This document shows positions 51,179 through 60,531 of a stretch of DNA of 64,000 nucleotides, piece after piece (position 1 is the stretch's first letter; every line of letters starts with the position of its first letter). The position numbers and the translations under genes are program-made. Below the pieces are notes generated by a model. That model was given only the letters and a program-made list of their open reading frames with translations. It did no database searches and was not told the origin of the DNA. Origin of the DNA: Natribaculum breve (lineage in GTDB: Archaea > Halobacteriota > Halobacteria > Halobacteriales > Natrialbaceae); the NCBI RefSeq assembly GCF_023008585.1, contig NZ_CP095390.1, positions 930,001-994,000 of the forward strand. Reading direction: 5' to 3'.

Positions 51179-52444
51179 ATGACAGACAAACCACACCAGA
51201 ACCTGGCGATCATCGGCCACGTCGACCACGGAAAGTCGACGCTGGTCGGCCGGCTGCTGTTCGAGACGGGGAGCATCCCCGAACACGTCATCGAACAGCA
51301 CCGCGAGGAAGCAGAAGAGAAGGGCAAGGGCGGCTTCGAGTTCGCCTACGTGATGGACAACCTCGCCGAAGAACGCGAGCGCGGCCTGACGATCGACATC
51401 GCCCACCAGGAGTTCGAAACCGACGTCTACTACTTCACGGTCGTCGACACGCCCGGCCACCGCGACTTCGTGAAGAACATGATCACGGGGGCGTCGCAGG
51501 CGGACAACGCCGTCCTCGTCGTCGCCGCGGACGACGGCGTCGCACCCCAGACCCAGGAGCACGTCTTCCTGGCGCGAACGCTCGGCATCAACGAACTGAT
51601 CGTCGGCGTCAACAAGATGGACGTCGTCGACTACGACGAGGACCGCTATCGCGAGGTCGTCGAGGAGGTCAAGGCCCTGCTCGATCAGGTCCGGTTCGAC
51701 ACCGAGGACGCGAGTTTCATCCCGATCTCGGCGTTCGAGGGCGACAACGTCGCCGCCCCCTCGGACAACACGCCGTGGTACGACGGGCCGACGATCCTCG
51801 ACTCCCTGAACGACCTGCCGGAGACGGAACCCCCGACCGACGCGCCGCTTCGCCTGCCGATCCAGGACGTCTACACGATCTCCGGTATCGGCACCGTCCC
51901 CGTCGGACGGGTCGAGACTGGCGTCATGGAGACCGGCGACACCGTCTCCTTCCAGCCCAGCGACGTCGGCGGCGAGGTCAAGACGATCGAGATGCACCAC
52001 GAGGAGATTCCCCGCGCCGAGCCCGGCGACAACGTCGGGTTCAACGTCCGCGGCATCGGCAAAGACGACATCCGCCGTGGCGACGTCTGCGGCCCGGCCG
52101 ACGATCCGCCGACCGTGGCACGGACCTTCCAGGCCCAGATCGTCGTCATGCAACACCCCTCGGTCATCACCGCGGGGTACACGCCGGTCTTCCACGCCCA
52201 CACGGCACAGGTCGCCTGCACGCTCGAGGCGATCGACCAGAAGATCGACCCCTCGAGCGGCGAGGTCGAAGAGGAGAACCCCGACTTCATCCAGTCGGGC
52301 GACGCCGCCGTCGTGACCGTCCGCCCGCAGAAACCGCTCAGCGTCGAGCCATCGAGCGAGATTCCCGAACTCGGGAGTTTCGCCATTCGCGACATGGGCC
52401 AGACGGTCGCCGCGGGTCGCGTGCTCTCGATCGACGAAGCCTGA
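51179..52444 (+). CDS. tuf: Translation elongation factor 1-alpha (aEF1A)
   Basis: 421 aa from the ATG at 51179 ([19 protein letters not shown]). GTPase motifs: GHVDHGKST (G1), RGLTIDIAH (switch I), [14 protein letters not shown] (G3), NKMDVVDYD (G4), and three-domain length. Most archaeal EF1A proteins have DCPGH at G3, here DTPGH. In many archaea the next gene is rpsJ; here the next gene is a convergent hydrolase, so this may be a relocated or second copy (inference). A longer start is rejected because the extension is not homologous. Confidence 0.93.
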   Translation: MTDKPHQNLAIIGHVDHGKSTLVGRLLFETGSIPEHVIEQHREEAEEKGKGGFEFAYVMDNLAEERERGLTIDIAHQEFETDVYYFTVVDTPGHRDFVKNMITGASQADNAVLVVAADDGVAPQTQEHVFLARTLGINELIVGVNKMDVVDYDEDRYREVVEEVKALLDQVRFDTEDASFIPISAFEGDNVAAPSDNTPWYDGPTILDSLNDLPETEPPTDAPLRLPIQDVYTISGIGTVPVGRVETGVMETGDTVSFQPSDVGGEVKTIEMHHEEIPRAEPGDNVGFNVRGIGKDDIRRGDVCGPADDPPTVARTFQAQIVVMQHPSVITAGYTPVFHAHTAQVACTLEAIDQKIDPSSGEVEEENPDFIQSGDAAVVTVRPQKPLSVEPSSEIPELGSFAIRDMGQTVAAGRVLSIDEA

Positions 52445-52453
52445 GTGGGGACC

Positions 52454-53293
52454 TCACCCGTAGGAGACCTGCGTCGGCTCGCTCGTGAGGAATCGAGTGA
52501 CCCAGTTGTCGAACCCCGCCTTTCGCTCGAGGAACGCGCCGTGGCGGGCCTCGCGAAACATCGCTAGCTGTGCGTCGGGGATCTCCTCGTGGGTTTCCCG
52601 GAGGACCGACTCCGGAAAGTAGAGATCGTCGGTCCCTCCGATTACCAGCGTCGGCGCGTGGATCCTCTCGAGTCGCTCCCGGCTGTCGAACTCGAGGACG
52701 GCGTCGATCGACACGACGGCGTCGAGCGGATCGGCGGGGGCCGGCGGTCGAACGCGGCCGATCGTCCGCGAGAGTCGCGGATAGACCGCGCGCCGCCAGC
52801 CGGTGTACAGTTCCCGGACCAGGTCGCTGCGAATCGCCGTCCAGTCGCGCTCGAGCGCCCGTCGGCGGTTCCGGCGGATCGTCGGCACGCTCTCGGCTGC
52901 GACCCGACAGCCGGAGACGGCGAGGACGAGTCGATCGACCAGGTCCGGTCGGTCGATCGCGAGGTCCTGTGCGATTAGTCCGCCCATCGAGACCCCGATC
53001 ACCGACGCGGGGCCGAGTTCCTCGTCGAGGACGCGCCCGTAGTCGCGTGCCATGTCCCGGATCGACGTTCCCTCGGCGAGTCCACGCGGCCGGCTCACCA
53101 GGTACACCGTGTGGTCGTCGACGTACGCTCGGAGAAACGCCCGGAGGCCCCAGGAGGCGAGCGGGCCGTACTCGCCGTCGAACAGCGCGTCGCCGATGCC
53201 GGGAATCAGGAGGAGCGTGCGTGGGCCGTCGCCGACTCGAACGTACGGAAACTCGTCCAGCAACTGGCCCCGTTCCGGTCGCGAAGTGTCCAT
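52454..53293 (-). CDS. Alpha/beta hydrolase
   Basis: 279 aa from the ATG at 53293 (MDTSRPERGQLLDEFP). Ser nucleophile in GVSMGGLIAQDLA (~112), Asp in IGGTDDLYFPES and His in EARHGAFLERK; oxyanion region LLIPGIGDAL. Substrate unknown; esterase or lactonase activity is possible. It ends nine bases from the convergent EF1A stop. Confidence 0.85.
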   Translation of the reverse strand: MDTSRPERGQLLDEFPYVRVGDGPRTLLLIPGIGDALFDGEYGPLASWGLRAFLRAYVDDHTVYLVSRPRGLAEGTSIRDMARDYGRVLDEELGPASVIGVSMGGLIAQDLAIDRPDLVDRLVLAVSGCRVAAESVPTIRRNRRRALERDWTAIRSDLVRELYTGWRRAVYPRLSRTIGRVRPPAPADPLDAVVSIDAVLEFDSRERLERIHAPTLVIGGTDDLYFPESVLRETHEEIPDAQLAMFREARHGAFLERKAGFDNWVTRFLTSEPTQVSYG

Positions 53294-53395
53294 TCGATAT
53301 CTCCCTCGTCGGCCGTCGTACACCGGCGACGATCAAAAAGACCCAGCCGTGGTCGCTCGAGTCGGATTCGACGCCCGTCGACCGCCGGCGACCGA

Positions 53396-54937
53396 TCAGC
53401 GCTCGCGGACGGTCCCGCCCGACAGCCCCTCCCACTCGACGCGGTAGCCCAGTTGCGACAGCGCCGCGCTCGAGTCCGTCAGGCCGGCGTCGTCGAGGAT
53501 CGCCTCGGCGTCCCCGAGTGCCATCCCCGCCTCGAGGTCGTCGGCCAGGTCCTCGAGGACGCGAGGGCGGACCAGCGTCCGGCCGACGAGTTCGTGATCG
53601 GGAAACGACGCGTCCGCGAGCGCCTCCTCGCTGACGCCGCGTCGGGCCGCGAGGTCGGCGAGGGAGATCACGTCCTCGTCGGGTACGAGTTCGTCGGGCA
53701 AGGCGGCGGCGCTTTCGGCGACCAGGTCCCGTTCGTACTCCCGGAGCACGTCCACGACGTCCTTGACGCGGACGGTGTCGGTGTAGGGGATCGCCCGGTG
53801 GTCGCGAGCCGCGATCTCCTCGCCGACGCCCAGCGACTCGTCGACGGCCACGAGCAGGTCAACGTCCTCGACCGACTCGAGTTGCGAGAGCTTCTTTTCG
53901 ACGTACTCGGGCGTCCAGAAGCCCATGATCTCGAAGTAGACGCGGACGTCGCCGTCGCGTGATTCGTTCGCTTCGCTCGAGTCGGGACGCCCGTAGCGGT
54001 AGTCGAACGCGAAGTCGGGGATCATCACCCGGGTTCCCGTCGCGAGCGGTTCGGGTTCGCGTACGAGGTCCCACGGGAGGTCGAGGTTCGAAAATCGAGC
54101 GGCGAAGTCGGCCTCGACGCCGCTGTCGAACGACACCGTCGCGACGGGGTCGGCGTCGGGGACGCGAATCGGATCATCGTGGGAGAGGTCGAGCGGACGG
54201 TCGGTGCCCCGGTCGTCGATCGTCGCCTCGAGGTGCCACTCCTCGGCGCTCGCCACCGTCCGGAGCAGGCGAGCAAAGCGCGTCCCGTACCGGCGCGTGG
54301 CCCGAAAGAGGTGCGTCGGCCCCGTGACGACGACCTCGCGTCCGGCTGCCGTCTTTCGAATCTCGTACATCAGCCGGAGGCGCTTGATCGCCGAGACGAG
54401 CGCCTTCGGATCGCTCGAGCGTATCCGAACTTCCGTCGCGTCGAACAGCGCCGTCTGGGCCAGCGAGAGGTTGTACTGGGCGACCAGCCCGTCGGGGTCC
54501 CACCGGGAGTCGACCACCGCGAGGACCTGTCGCTCGTCGAGGTCGGCGTACAGCGACGCCTCGAGGTCGTCTGCCGAGACGCCGAGTGACTCGCTCACCT
54601 GCTCGAGTGCCGTCTCCCGCTCGTCGGCCGTCACGACGCCGACGGCCTCGGCCGCCCGGAACGTCGCTCGGCGCGCCCGGACGGGGTCGACCGGGGCCCG
54701 CGTCTCGAAGGTCGACTCGCGCTCGAGCAGCGCCGCGAAGCCGCGGACGAGTTTGTAGTCGTCCGCCTCGCGCTCCAGGTCGGCGAGCGCGGACTCGAGG
54801 CGCTCGCGCGATTCGCCGACGTGGCCCTGGAAAGTCCCGATGACCCGGGCGGCGAGCGGCCGGTGTTCGCGTCCGGCGAACTGCGGGTGGAAGCCACCGC
54901 CGGCGCGAGAGACGCGCAGCAGGTCCTTCGTCAGCAT
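53396..54937 (-). CDS. bax1: Bax1/DUF790-family nuclease (XPB partner)
   Basis: 513 aa. Start MLTKDLLRVSRAGGGFHP. An N-terminal domain (ERLESALADLEREADDYKLVRGFAALL) precedes a central region with a PD-(D/E)XK-like pattern: MIPDFAFDYRYG, then VRVYFEIMGFWTPEYVEKKL (Asp...Glu-X-Met; the Lys in KKL). Archaeal Bax1 is a structure-specific nuclease that binds XPB helicase in nucleotide excision repair. The XPB-like gene follows on the same strand at 55622-57028, with a VOC protein gene wedged between on the other strand. Confidence 0.85.
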   Translation of the reverse strand: MLTKDLLRVSRAGGGFHPQFAGREHRPLAARVIGTFQGHVGESRERLESALADLEREADDYKLVRGFAALLERESTFETRAPVDPVRARRATFRAAEAVGVVTADERETALEQVSESLGVSADDLEASLYADLDERQVLAVVDSRWDPDGLVAQYNLSLAQTALFDATEVRIRSSDPKALVSAIKRLRLMYEIRKTAAGREVVVTGPTHLFRATRRYGTRFARLLRTVASAEEWHLEATIDDRGTDRPLDLSHDDPIRVPDADPVATVSFDSGVEADFAARFSNLDLPWDLVREPEPLATGTRVMIPDFAFDYRYGRPDSSEANESRDGDVRVYFEIMGFWTPEYVEKKLSQLESVEDVDLLVAVDESLGVGEEIAARDHRAIPYTDTVRVKDVVDVLREYERDLVAESAAALPDELVPDEDVISLADLAARRGVSEEALADASFPDHELVGRTLVRPRVLEDLADDLEAGMALGDAEAILDDAGLTDSSAALSQLGYRVEWEGLSGGTVRER

Positions 54938-55098
54938 CTACTCACTGGTGGGAGCGACGTCGCCAAAAGTCACCCGGACGCGGTCGTTCGACGAGCACGG
55001 TTGCCGTGTGGCAGGTGTCGCAGCCGAGACGCCGACCGAGACCAGAACGGAACCGCCGACGCAAACGCTTATCGCGCTTATCGTCATAGTCTATCGTT

Positions 55099-55605
55099 AT
55101 GAATGCCGACGTTCCAACCGTCGACGTCGAGATTCCCGAGATCAGTCAGGTGGCGTTCGTCGTCGAAGATATCGAGGACGGCATGGATCGATTCGGTGCG
55201 ATCCTGGGGGTCACCTCCTGGGACCTCTACCGGTTCGAACCGCCGACGCTCACCGACACGACCTACCGCGGCGAGGACCACGAGTACTCGATGATCCTCG
55301 CACTGGCGACCGTCGGCGACACCATGCTCGAGTTGATCGAACCGCTCGAGGGCGAGAGCATCTACACCGAGCACCTCGAGGAGCACGGCGAGGGGCTCCA
55401 CCACGTCGCCTGCTTCGCGTTCGAGGACACCGAGGCTGTCGTCGAGGCGTTCGAAGACGCCGGAATGCCGGTGCTCCAGAGCGGCGTCTACGGCGAGGTT
55501 CCGTACTGGTACTTCGACACCGCCGAGCATCTAAACGGCGTCGTCTTCGAGACGGCGACGAACCTCGAGGCCATGTCCGAACCGGACGACACGTACACGG
55601 TGTGA
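55099..55605 (+). CDS. VOC/glyoxalase-family protein
   Basis: 168 aa. ISQVAFVVEDIEDGMDRFGAILGV is the first beta-alpha-beta unit, then LELIEPLEGESIYTEHLEEHGEGLHHVACF, with the His pair in LHHVA and Glu in LELIEP as possible metal ligands. The layout is that of methylmalonyl-CoA epimerase or glyoxalase relatives. Exact reaction unknown. The gene lies, on the opposite strand, between bax1 and xpb. Confidence 0.85.
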   Translation: MNADVPTVDVEIPEISQVAFVVEDIEDGMDRFGAILGVTSWDLYRFEPPTLTDTTYRGEDHEYSMILALATVGDTMLELIEPLEGESIYTEHLEEHGEGLHHVACFAFEDTEAVVEAFEDAGMPVLQSGVYGEVPYWYFDTAEHLNGVVFETATNLEAMSEPDDTYTV

Positions 55606-55621
55606 CGGTCCGGCGGTCGGG

Positions 55622-57028
55622 TCAGCGACGGCGGTCGGCGACCCGTTCCTCGGCGGTATCGCCGCTGACGACCTCGTACAGCAGGGCGCGACCGCCGTCG
55701 GCTTTCGGTCGGAGGATGCGACCGAGGCGCTGGGTGAACTCGCGCTCGCTGCCGCTGCCCGAGAGCACGACCGCGACGTTGGCGTCCGGCACGTCGACGC
55801 CCTCGTCGAGCACGTTCGAGGTCACCACGCGCGAGTAGGTCCCCTCGCGGAACCGCTCTAAGATCTCCCGGCGCTCGCTCGCCCCCGTCTGGTGGGTGAT
55901 CGCCGGGATCAGGAACCGCTCGGCGACGTCGTACGCGAGGTCGTTGTACGCGGTGAAGACGATGGTCCGATCGTCGCGGTGGTCGTCGAGGATCTCCTCG
56001 AGCGCGTCGACTTTCGACTCGCTGCCGAAGACGATCTCGCGGGCGCGCTGTTTGGCGAGCAGGGCCTCGCGCGCCCTGGGATCGGAGCCGGAGCGTTTGA
56101 CCAGTTCCCGGTAGTCCGATCCGCTTCGAAGCTGGAGGTTCGACCGTGCGAGGTAGTCCGTGAACACCTCCTGGTTCCGGTCGTACTCCTCGCGTTCCTC
56201 GGGCGTCAGCGACACCTCGAGTCGCTTGACGTCGTAGTCGGCGAGGTGGTCGCCGGCGAGTTCGTCGACGGCGACGCGGTGACAGCGCGGCCCGACGACG
56301 TCCTCGATCACCTCGTGTGCGCCGTCGGGGCGTTCGAACGTCGCGGTGAGACCCAGCCGTGCGGGAGCGGCGAGCAGGCGGGCGATCTCCCGGTAGCCCT
56401 CGCCGCCGAGGTGGTGGGCCTCGTCGAAGACGACGCAGCCGAACCGGTCGCCGACGGCGTCGGCTTTCAGGTACGCCGAATCGTACGTCGAGACCGTGAT
56501 CGCCTCGCGTCGCTGTTCGCCGCCGCCGAACCGTCCCACCGGGATCGAAAACTCCCGCTCGAGTTCGCGCGCCCACTGCTCTAGCAGGTCGATCGTGGGA
56601 ACGACCACGAGCGTCGGCACGGCGAGCCGTTCGATCGCCTTCAGCGCGACGACCGTCTTCCCGCTGCCCGTCGGCAACTCGAGCACGCCCGCTGGCGCTC
56701 GCGTCGAGGTCTCGCGGCCGTCCCAGCGATCGGTCGCGAGCCAGTCGTCGAGCGCCTCGCGCTGGTAGGACCGCAGTTCGTACGCCGAGTGGAGCACCGG
56801 GAGCGAGTCGAGTTCGAGGACGCGATCGACGTACTCGAGGCCGCGGTCGTCCAGCGTCGCGCGGAGGTCGGCGTAGCGGTACGCGGGCGCACGACGTCCT
56901 CCCGTTCGCTGGTCGGCCTCGAGCCACGGGATCGCCTCGAGTCCGTCGCCGCCGTCGACGCGGATCGTCCCGTCTTCGTACCCGAGTTCGATCGGAGCCA
57001 CGTCGTGTGGTCGGGGCGGCGCGTACAT
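55622..57028 (-). CDS. xpb: XPB-like SF2 DNA helicase
   Basis: 468 aa from the ATG at 57028 (MYAPPRPHDVAPIELGY). Motif I VLELPTGSGKTVVALKAI, motif II VVFDEAHHLGG, motif III GLTATFERPDG, RED-like thumb region, and motifs V/VI in VLDEGVDVPDAN and RLGRILRPKADG. The N-terminal damage-recognition part (~1-95) precedes a QREALDDW Q-like motif. It works with Bax1 in DNA repair. Longer N-terminal starts run into the palindrome at 57081-57160 and are rejected. Confidence 0.9.
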   Translation of the reverse strand: MYAPPRPHDVAPIELGYEDGTIRVDGGDGLEAIPWLEADQRTGGRRAPAYRYADLRATLDDRGLEYVDRVLELDSLPVLHSAYELRSYQREALDDWLATDRWDGRETSTRAPAGVLELPTGSGKTVVALKAIERLAVPTLVVVPTIDLLEQWARELEREFSIPVGRFGGGEQRREAITVSTYDSAYLKADAVGDRFGCVVFDEAHHLGGEGYREIARLLAAPARLGLTATFERPDGAHEVIEDVVGPRCHRVAVDELAGDHLADYDVKRLEVSLTPEEREEYDRNQEVFTDYLARSNLQLRSGSDYRELVKRSGSDPRAREALLAKQRAREIVFGSESKVDALEEILDDHRDDRTIVFTAYNDLAYDVAERFLIPAITHQTGASERREILERFREGTYSRVVTSNVLDEGVDVPDANVAVVLSGSGSEREFTQRLGRILRPKADGGRALLYEVVSGDTAEERVADRRR

Positions 57029-57080
57029 AGTTCCCGCGACCGCGGTGGATCGACTGCAGGTGGACCCCCACGTGCGGCTG

Positions 57081-57160
57081 ATACTATCGGACGTAACTGT
57101 GTGAAGATTCTCGCCATCCCGGGACGGCGAGAATCTTTCACGACTTACGTCCGGCAGTAT
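57081..57160. repeat. Palindromic repeat family A, copy 4 (80 bp)
   Basis: Differs from copies 1 and 3 by a single C-to-T in the loop (gccatcccgggac). It lies between the divergent xpb and antiporter genes. Confidence 0.95.
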
Positions 57161-57321
57161 GAGGACGAGGATTTTGTCGGTGGGTGTCGTAGCACGGGCC
57201 ATGTCGGTCGCGACATCCGGCCAGCGCCGGGCGGCCGTGACGCACGGTTCGCGATGGCGGATCGGCAGTTCGTCCGACGAGTACCACGTCGAACGTCGCA
57301 GTCGAGGGGGTCGGTGAACCG

Positions 57322-58551
57322 GTGTCCGTCCACGTCGACCTCGACCTCGTCGCGCTCGTCGCGGCCATCGTCGCATTCGGCGTCACGGCCCAGTTCCTCG
57401 CCGCGAAGTACCGCGTTCCCAGCGTGCTGTTTCTCATCGTCGCGGGCGTCGCCATCGGCCCCGAGGGACTCGGCGTCATCACGACCGACACCTTCGGCGA
57501 GGCGCTCTCGACGATCGTCGGGGTGAGCGTCGCCATCATCGTCTTCGAGGGATCGTTCCGACTCGAGCGCGAGACCGTCCGAAACGCACCGCGGGCGGTC
57601 TGGTGGTTGATCACGGTCGGTGCGGCGATGGCGTTCGCCGGGACCACCCTGACCGTTCGGCTCCTGCTCGAGGCGAGCCTGGACGTCTCGCTTCTCGTCG
57701 GCGCGCTGCTGGTCGCGACCGGGCCGACGGTCATCACGCCGATCCTCGCGGTCGTTCCCGTCCGCGAGGAGGTCGCGACGACGCTCGAGACCGAGGGGAT
57801 CGTCAACGACGTCACCGCGGCGATCCTCGCGATCGTCCTCTTCAAGGCGATGACCGCCCAGGAACTCGCGCCGAGGGGGTACGTCTTCCTGTTCGCCCAG
57901 CGCCTCGGGATGGGAATCCTCACCGGCCTCGCGATCGCGGGCGTCGTCTGGTATCTCCTCACGCGGGTCGACCTCCCGGAGCAGGCGGCTCCACAGACGG
58001 CCCGGTTACTCGCGCTGGCCGGGGCCGTCGTCGCCTTTGCGATCGCGGACTCGGTGTTCTCGGAGGCCGGCGTCGCGGCCGCAGCCACCGCGGGCTTTAC
58101 CCTCGGGAACCTCGAACTCCCCCACCGGGAGAGCATCCTGCAGTTCAACCAGGACGTGACGCTGCTCGTCCTCTCGTTCGTCTTCATCACGCTCGCGGCG
58201 TTGCTCGAGTTCTCTGAACTCCTCGCGCTCGGCGTCGCCGGCCTCGCGGTCGTCGCCGTGTTGATGCTGTTGCTTCGCCCGTTGCTCGTCTTCGTCTCGA
58301 CGGCCGGTGGAGGGTTCTCGACCCGCGAACGGCTGTTCATCAGCTTCGTCGGGCCACGGGGGATCGTCCCCGCGTCGGTCGCGACCCTCTTTGCCATCCG
58401 CCTCGAGACGGAGACGCCTCCCTCCGATCCCGCGGGTGCGGAGGTCCTGCTCGGCACGGTCTTTCTGGTCATCCTCGTGACGGTCGTCGTCGAGGCGGGC
58501 TTCGCGAGACAGATCGCGACAGCGCTCGGCGTGATCCAGTCGAACGACTGA
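57322..58551 (+). CDS. Na+(K+)/H+ antiporter, CPA1/NhaP type
   Basis: 409 aa from a GTG at 57322. About 12 hydrophobic helices. The motif ETEGIVNDVTAAILAIV (~145-161) has the Asn-Asp pair of electroneutral CPA1 antiporters; GPRGIVPASVATLFA (~355) is the second conserved motif. Exchanges Na+ or K+ for H+ at the membrane, important for halophile ion balance. The stop TGA is also the first base of a family C palindrome. Confidence 0.9.
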   Translation: MSVHVDLDLVALVAAIVAFGVTAQFLAAKYRVPSVLFLIVAGVAIGPEGLGVITTDTFGEALSTIVGVSVAIIVFEGSFRLERETVRNAPRAVWWLITVGAAMAFAGTTLTVRLLLEASLDVSLLVGALLVATGPTVITPILAVVPVREEVATTLETEGIVNDVTAAILAIVLFKAMTAQELAPRGYVFLFAQRLGMGILTGLAIAGVVWYLLTRVDLPEQAAPQTARLLALAGAVVAFAIADSVFSEAGVAAAATAGFTLGNLELPHRESILQFNQDVTLLVLSFVFITLAALLEFSELLALGVAGLAVVAVLMLLLRPLLVFVSTAGGGFSTRERLFISFVGPRGIVPASVATLFAIRLETETPPSDPAGAEVLLGTVFLVILVTVVVEAGFARQIATALGVIQSND

Positions 58552-58632
58552 TGCGGTCTGCTGTAACTATTTTCCGCAGCGACCGCGTCCCGTCGGGCGG
58601 TCGCTGCGGTAAGGACTTACAGCGGTCCGTAT
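58551..58632. repeat. Palindromic repeat family C, copy 2 (82 bp)
   Basis: Ends atgcggtctgctgtaa and ttacagcggtccgtat (terminal inverted repeat), with the central hairpin ccgcagcgaccg ... cggtcgctgcgg. It begins on the A of the antiporter TGA stop. Same length as copy 1. Confidence 0.85.
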
Positions 58633-58663
58633 GAACTCGGGTCGTCGATCAGCAGAAATGGTG

Positions 58664-58673
58664 CGTTATAAGG
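58664..58673 (+). promoter_or_regulatory. TATA box of rps17e
   Basis: cgttataagg lies about 27 bases before the rps17e ATG at 58697, so the transcript is leaderless. Confidence 0.55.
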
Positions 58674-58696
58674 GCCTCTAGACGGAACCACTCTGT

Positions 58697-58888
58697 ATGG
58701 CAATCAAACCGGCCTACGTCAAGAAGACCGGGAACATCCTGCTCGAGCGATACCCGGACGCGTTCACGACCGACTTCGAACAGAACAAAGACAGCGTCGA
58801 GAAGCTGACCAACATCGACTCGAAGGGCGTTCGCAACCGGATCGCGGGCTACGTCACCCGCAAGAAGGGCGCACAGGTTCCGGCGTAA
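58697..58888 (+). CDS. rps17e: 30S ribosomal protein S17e
   Basis: 63 aa, MAIKPAYVKKTGNILLERYP. Conserved DFEQNKDSVEKLTNIDSKGVRNRIAGYVTRKK is the S17e signature. Single small gene followed by asd, an arrangement that I associate with haloarchaea. Confidence 0.96.
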   Translation: MAIKPAYVKKTGNILLERYPDAFTTDFEQNKDSVEKLTNIDSKGVRNRIAGYVTRKKGAQVPA

Positions 58889-59063
58889 ACTGGATTCTCG
58901 CCTCGATTCACCGTCCTCGAGTGGCGACGCCGTCTGCCGTCGACGCCGATCGCGAACGTCGGCCGCCGTCTCGCACCTGACGAGGACCGACCGCGGCGTT
59001 CCGGCCGATGCAAACCGTGACACGACCCAAACGGTTTTAGACCACCGTCACCGAGGGCCGTCA

Positions 59064-60098
59064 ATGGCAGTACGAGTTGGCGTACTCGGTGCGACCGGCG
59101 CCGTCGGACAGCGATTGATCGGACTCCTCGACCCACACCCCGACTTCGAGATCGCCGCGCTCACCGCGAGCGACTCGAGCGCGGGCGAACAGTACCGCGA
59201 CGTGGCCAAGTGGCGCGTCGACAGCCCCATCCCCGAGGACGTCGCCGAGATGACCGTCACGGCGACCGACCCCGACGAGGTTCCCGACGACGTCGATCTG
59301 CTCTTCTCGTCGCTCCCCTCGAGCGTCGGTGCCGAGGTCGAACCCGGCTTCTGTGAGGCCGGCTACGTGCTCTCCTCGAACTCCTCGAACGCGCGGATGG
59401 CAGAAGACGTGCCGCTGGTCATCCCCGAGGTCAACGCCGACCACATCGACCTGCTCGAGGTCCAGCGTGATCGGCGCGGCTGGGACGGCGCGATGGTGAA
59501 GAACCCGAACTGCTCGACGATCACCTTCGTCCCCACGCTCGCCGCCCTCGCCGAGTACGGCCTCGAGACCGTCCACGTCGCGACCCTGCAGGCCGTCTCC
59601 GGTGCGGGCTACGACGGCGTCACGTCGATGGAGATCATCGACAACGCCATCCCCCACATCGGCGGCGAGGAGGACAAACTCGAGACGGAATCGCGCAAAC
59701 TGCTCGGCACGTTCGACGGGGCCGAACTCGACCTGAACGACGTCGAGGTCGGTGCCTCGTGTAACCGCATCCCGACGATCGACGGCCACTTAGAGAACGT
59801 CTTCGTCGAGACCGAAGACGACCTCGCTCCCGAAGAGGCCGCCGAGGCGATGCGGGAGTACCCCTCGATCGACCTGCCGTCCTCGCCCGACCAGCTCATC
59901 GAGGTCTTCGACGAGCCCGACCGCCCGCAGCCGCGACTCGACCGCACGCTCGGCGACGGCATGTCCATCGCCGCCGGCGGCATCCGCGAGTCGACGTTCG
60001 GCCTCCAGTACAACTGTCTCGCCCACAACACGCTCCGCGGGGCCGCCGGCGCGAGCGTCCTGAACGGCGAACTCTTGCTCGAGAAGGGCTACCTCTAG
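59064..60098 (+). CDS. asd: Aspartate-semialdehyde dehydrogenase
   Basis: 344 aa. Reduces aspartyl phosphate to semialdehyde in the Lys/Met/Thr pathway. NADP motif VGVLGATGAVGQRLIGLL (~4-21), the active-site Cys in VKNPNCSTITFVPTLA (~150), and ASCNRIPTIDGHLENVFVE. Length and motifs fit the archaeal type. The start MAVRVGVLGATG is supported by position. Confidence 0.95.
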   Translation: MAVRVGVLGATGAVGQRLIGLLDPHPDFEIAALTASDSSAGEQYRDVAKWRVDSPIPEDVAEMTVTATDPDEVPDDVDLLFSSLPSSVGAEVEPGFCEAGYVLSSNSSNARMAEDVPLVIPEVNADHIDLLEVQRDRRGWDGAMVKNPNCSTITFVPTLAALAEYGLETVHVATLQAVSGAGYDGVTSMEIIDNAIPHIGGEEDKLETESRKLLGTFDGAELDLNDVEVGASCNRIPTIDGHLENVFVETEDDLAPEEAAEAMREYPSIDLPSSPDQLIEVFDEPDRPQPRLDRTLGDGMSIAAGGIRESTFGLQYNCLAHNTLRGAAGASVLNGELLLEKGYL

Positions 60099-60099
60099 C

Positions 60100-60531
60100 T
60101 CACTCGCCGTCCTGCGGGAGGGCGACGACGGGTATCTCTGCGTTCCTGACCAGTTTTCGGGCGACGTCGCCCGTCAAAAGCTCCACGAGGCGATTGCTCT
60201 GTCGCGGTACGAACGCCACCGCGTCCGCGTCCCGGTCGATCGCCCCGTCGAAGATCGTCTCCACGACGTCGGTCCCGTACAAAATCTCGGTCTCGACGGT
60301 CACGTCCGCCGCCTCGAGCGGCCCGCGGGCGCGCTCGAAGATCCGCTCGGCGTACCCCTCGCGCTGTTCGACCGACGCCTTGTCGATGCCGCCGCCGGCT
60401 TTCTCGACGACGTAGACGACGACGGCGGTACCCGTCGGTTCGATCTTCGGTGCGAGCGTGGCCGCGGTCCGCTCGGCGTCGTCCGGATCGGCGACGGGGA
60501 CGATCACCCGCCCGTCGAACGAGAGCGTCAT
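60100..60531 (-). CDS. Universal stress protein (UspA family)
   Basis: 143 aa from the ATG at 60531 (MTLSFDGRVIVPVADPDD). Contains YVVEKAGGGIDKASVEQREGY, matching the UspA gene at 3053, and FVPRQSNRLVELLTGDVARKLVRN. Like that gene it lacks a clean nucleotide loop. The ATG overlaps the stop of a 30-codon leader ORF. It ends one base from the asd stop (convergent). Confidence 0.85.
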   Translation of the reverse strand: MTLSFDGRVIVPVADPDDAERTAATLAPKIEPTGTAVVVYVVEKAGGGIDKASVEQREGYAERIFERARGPLEAADVTVETEILYGTDVVETIFDGAIDRDADAVAFVPRQSNRLVELLTGDVARKLVRNAEIPVVALPQDGE

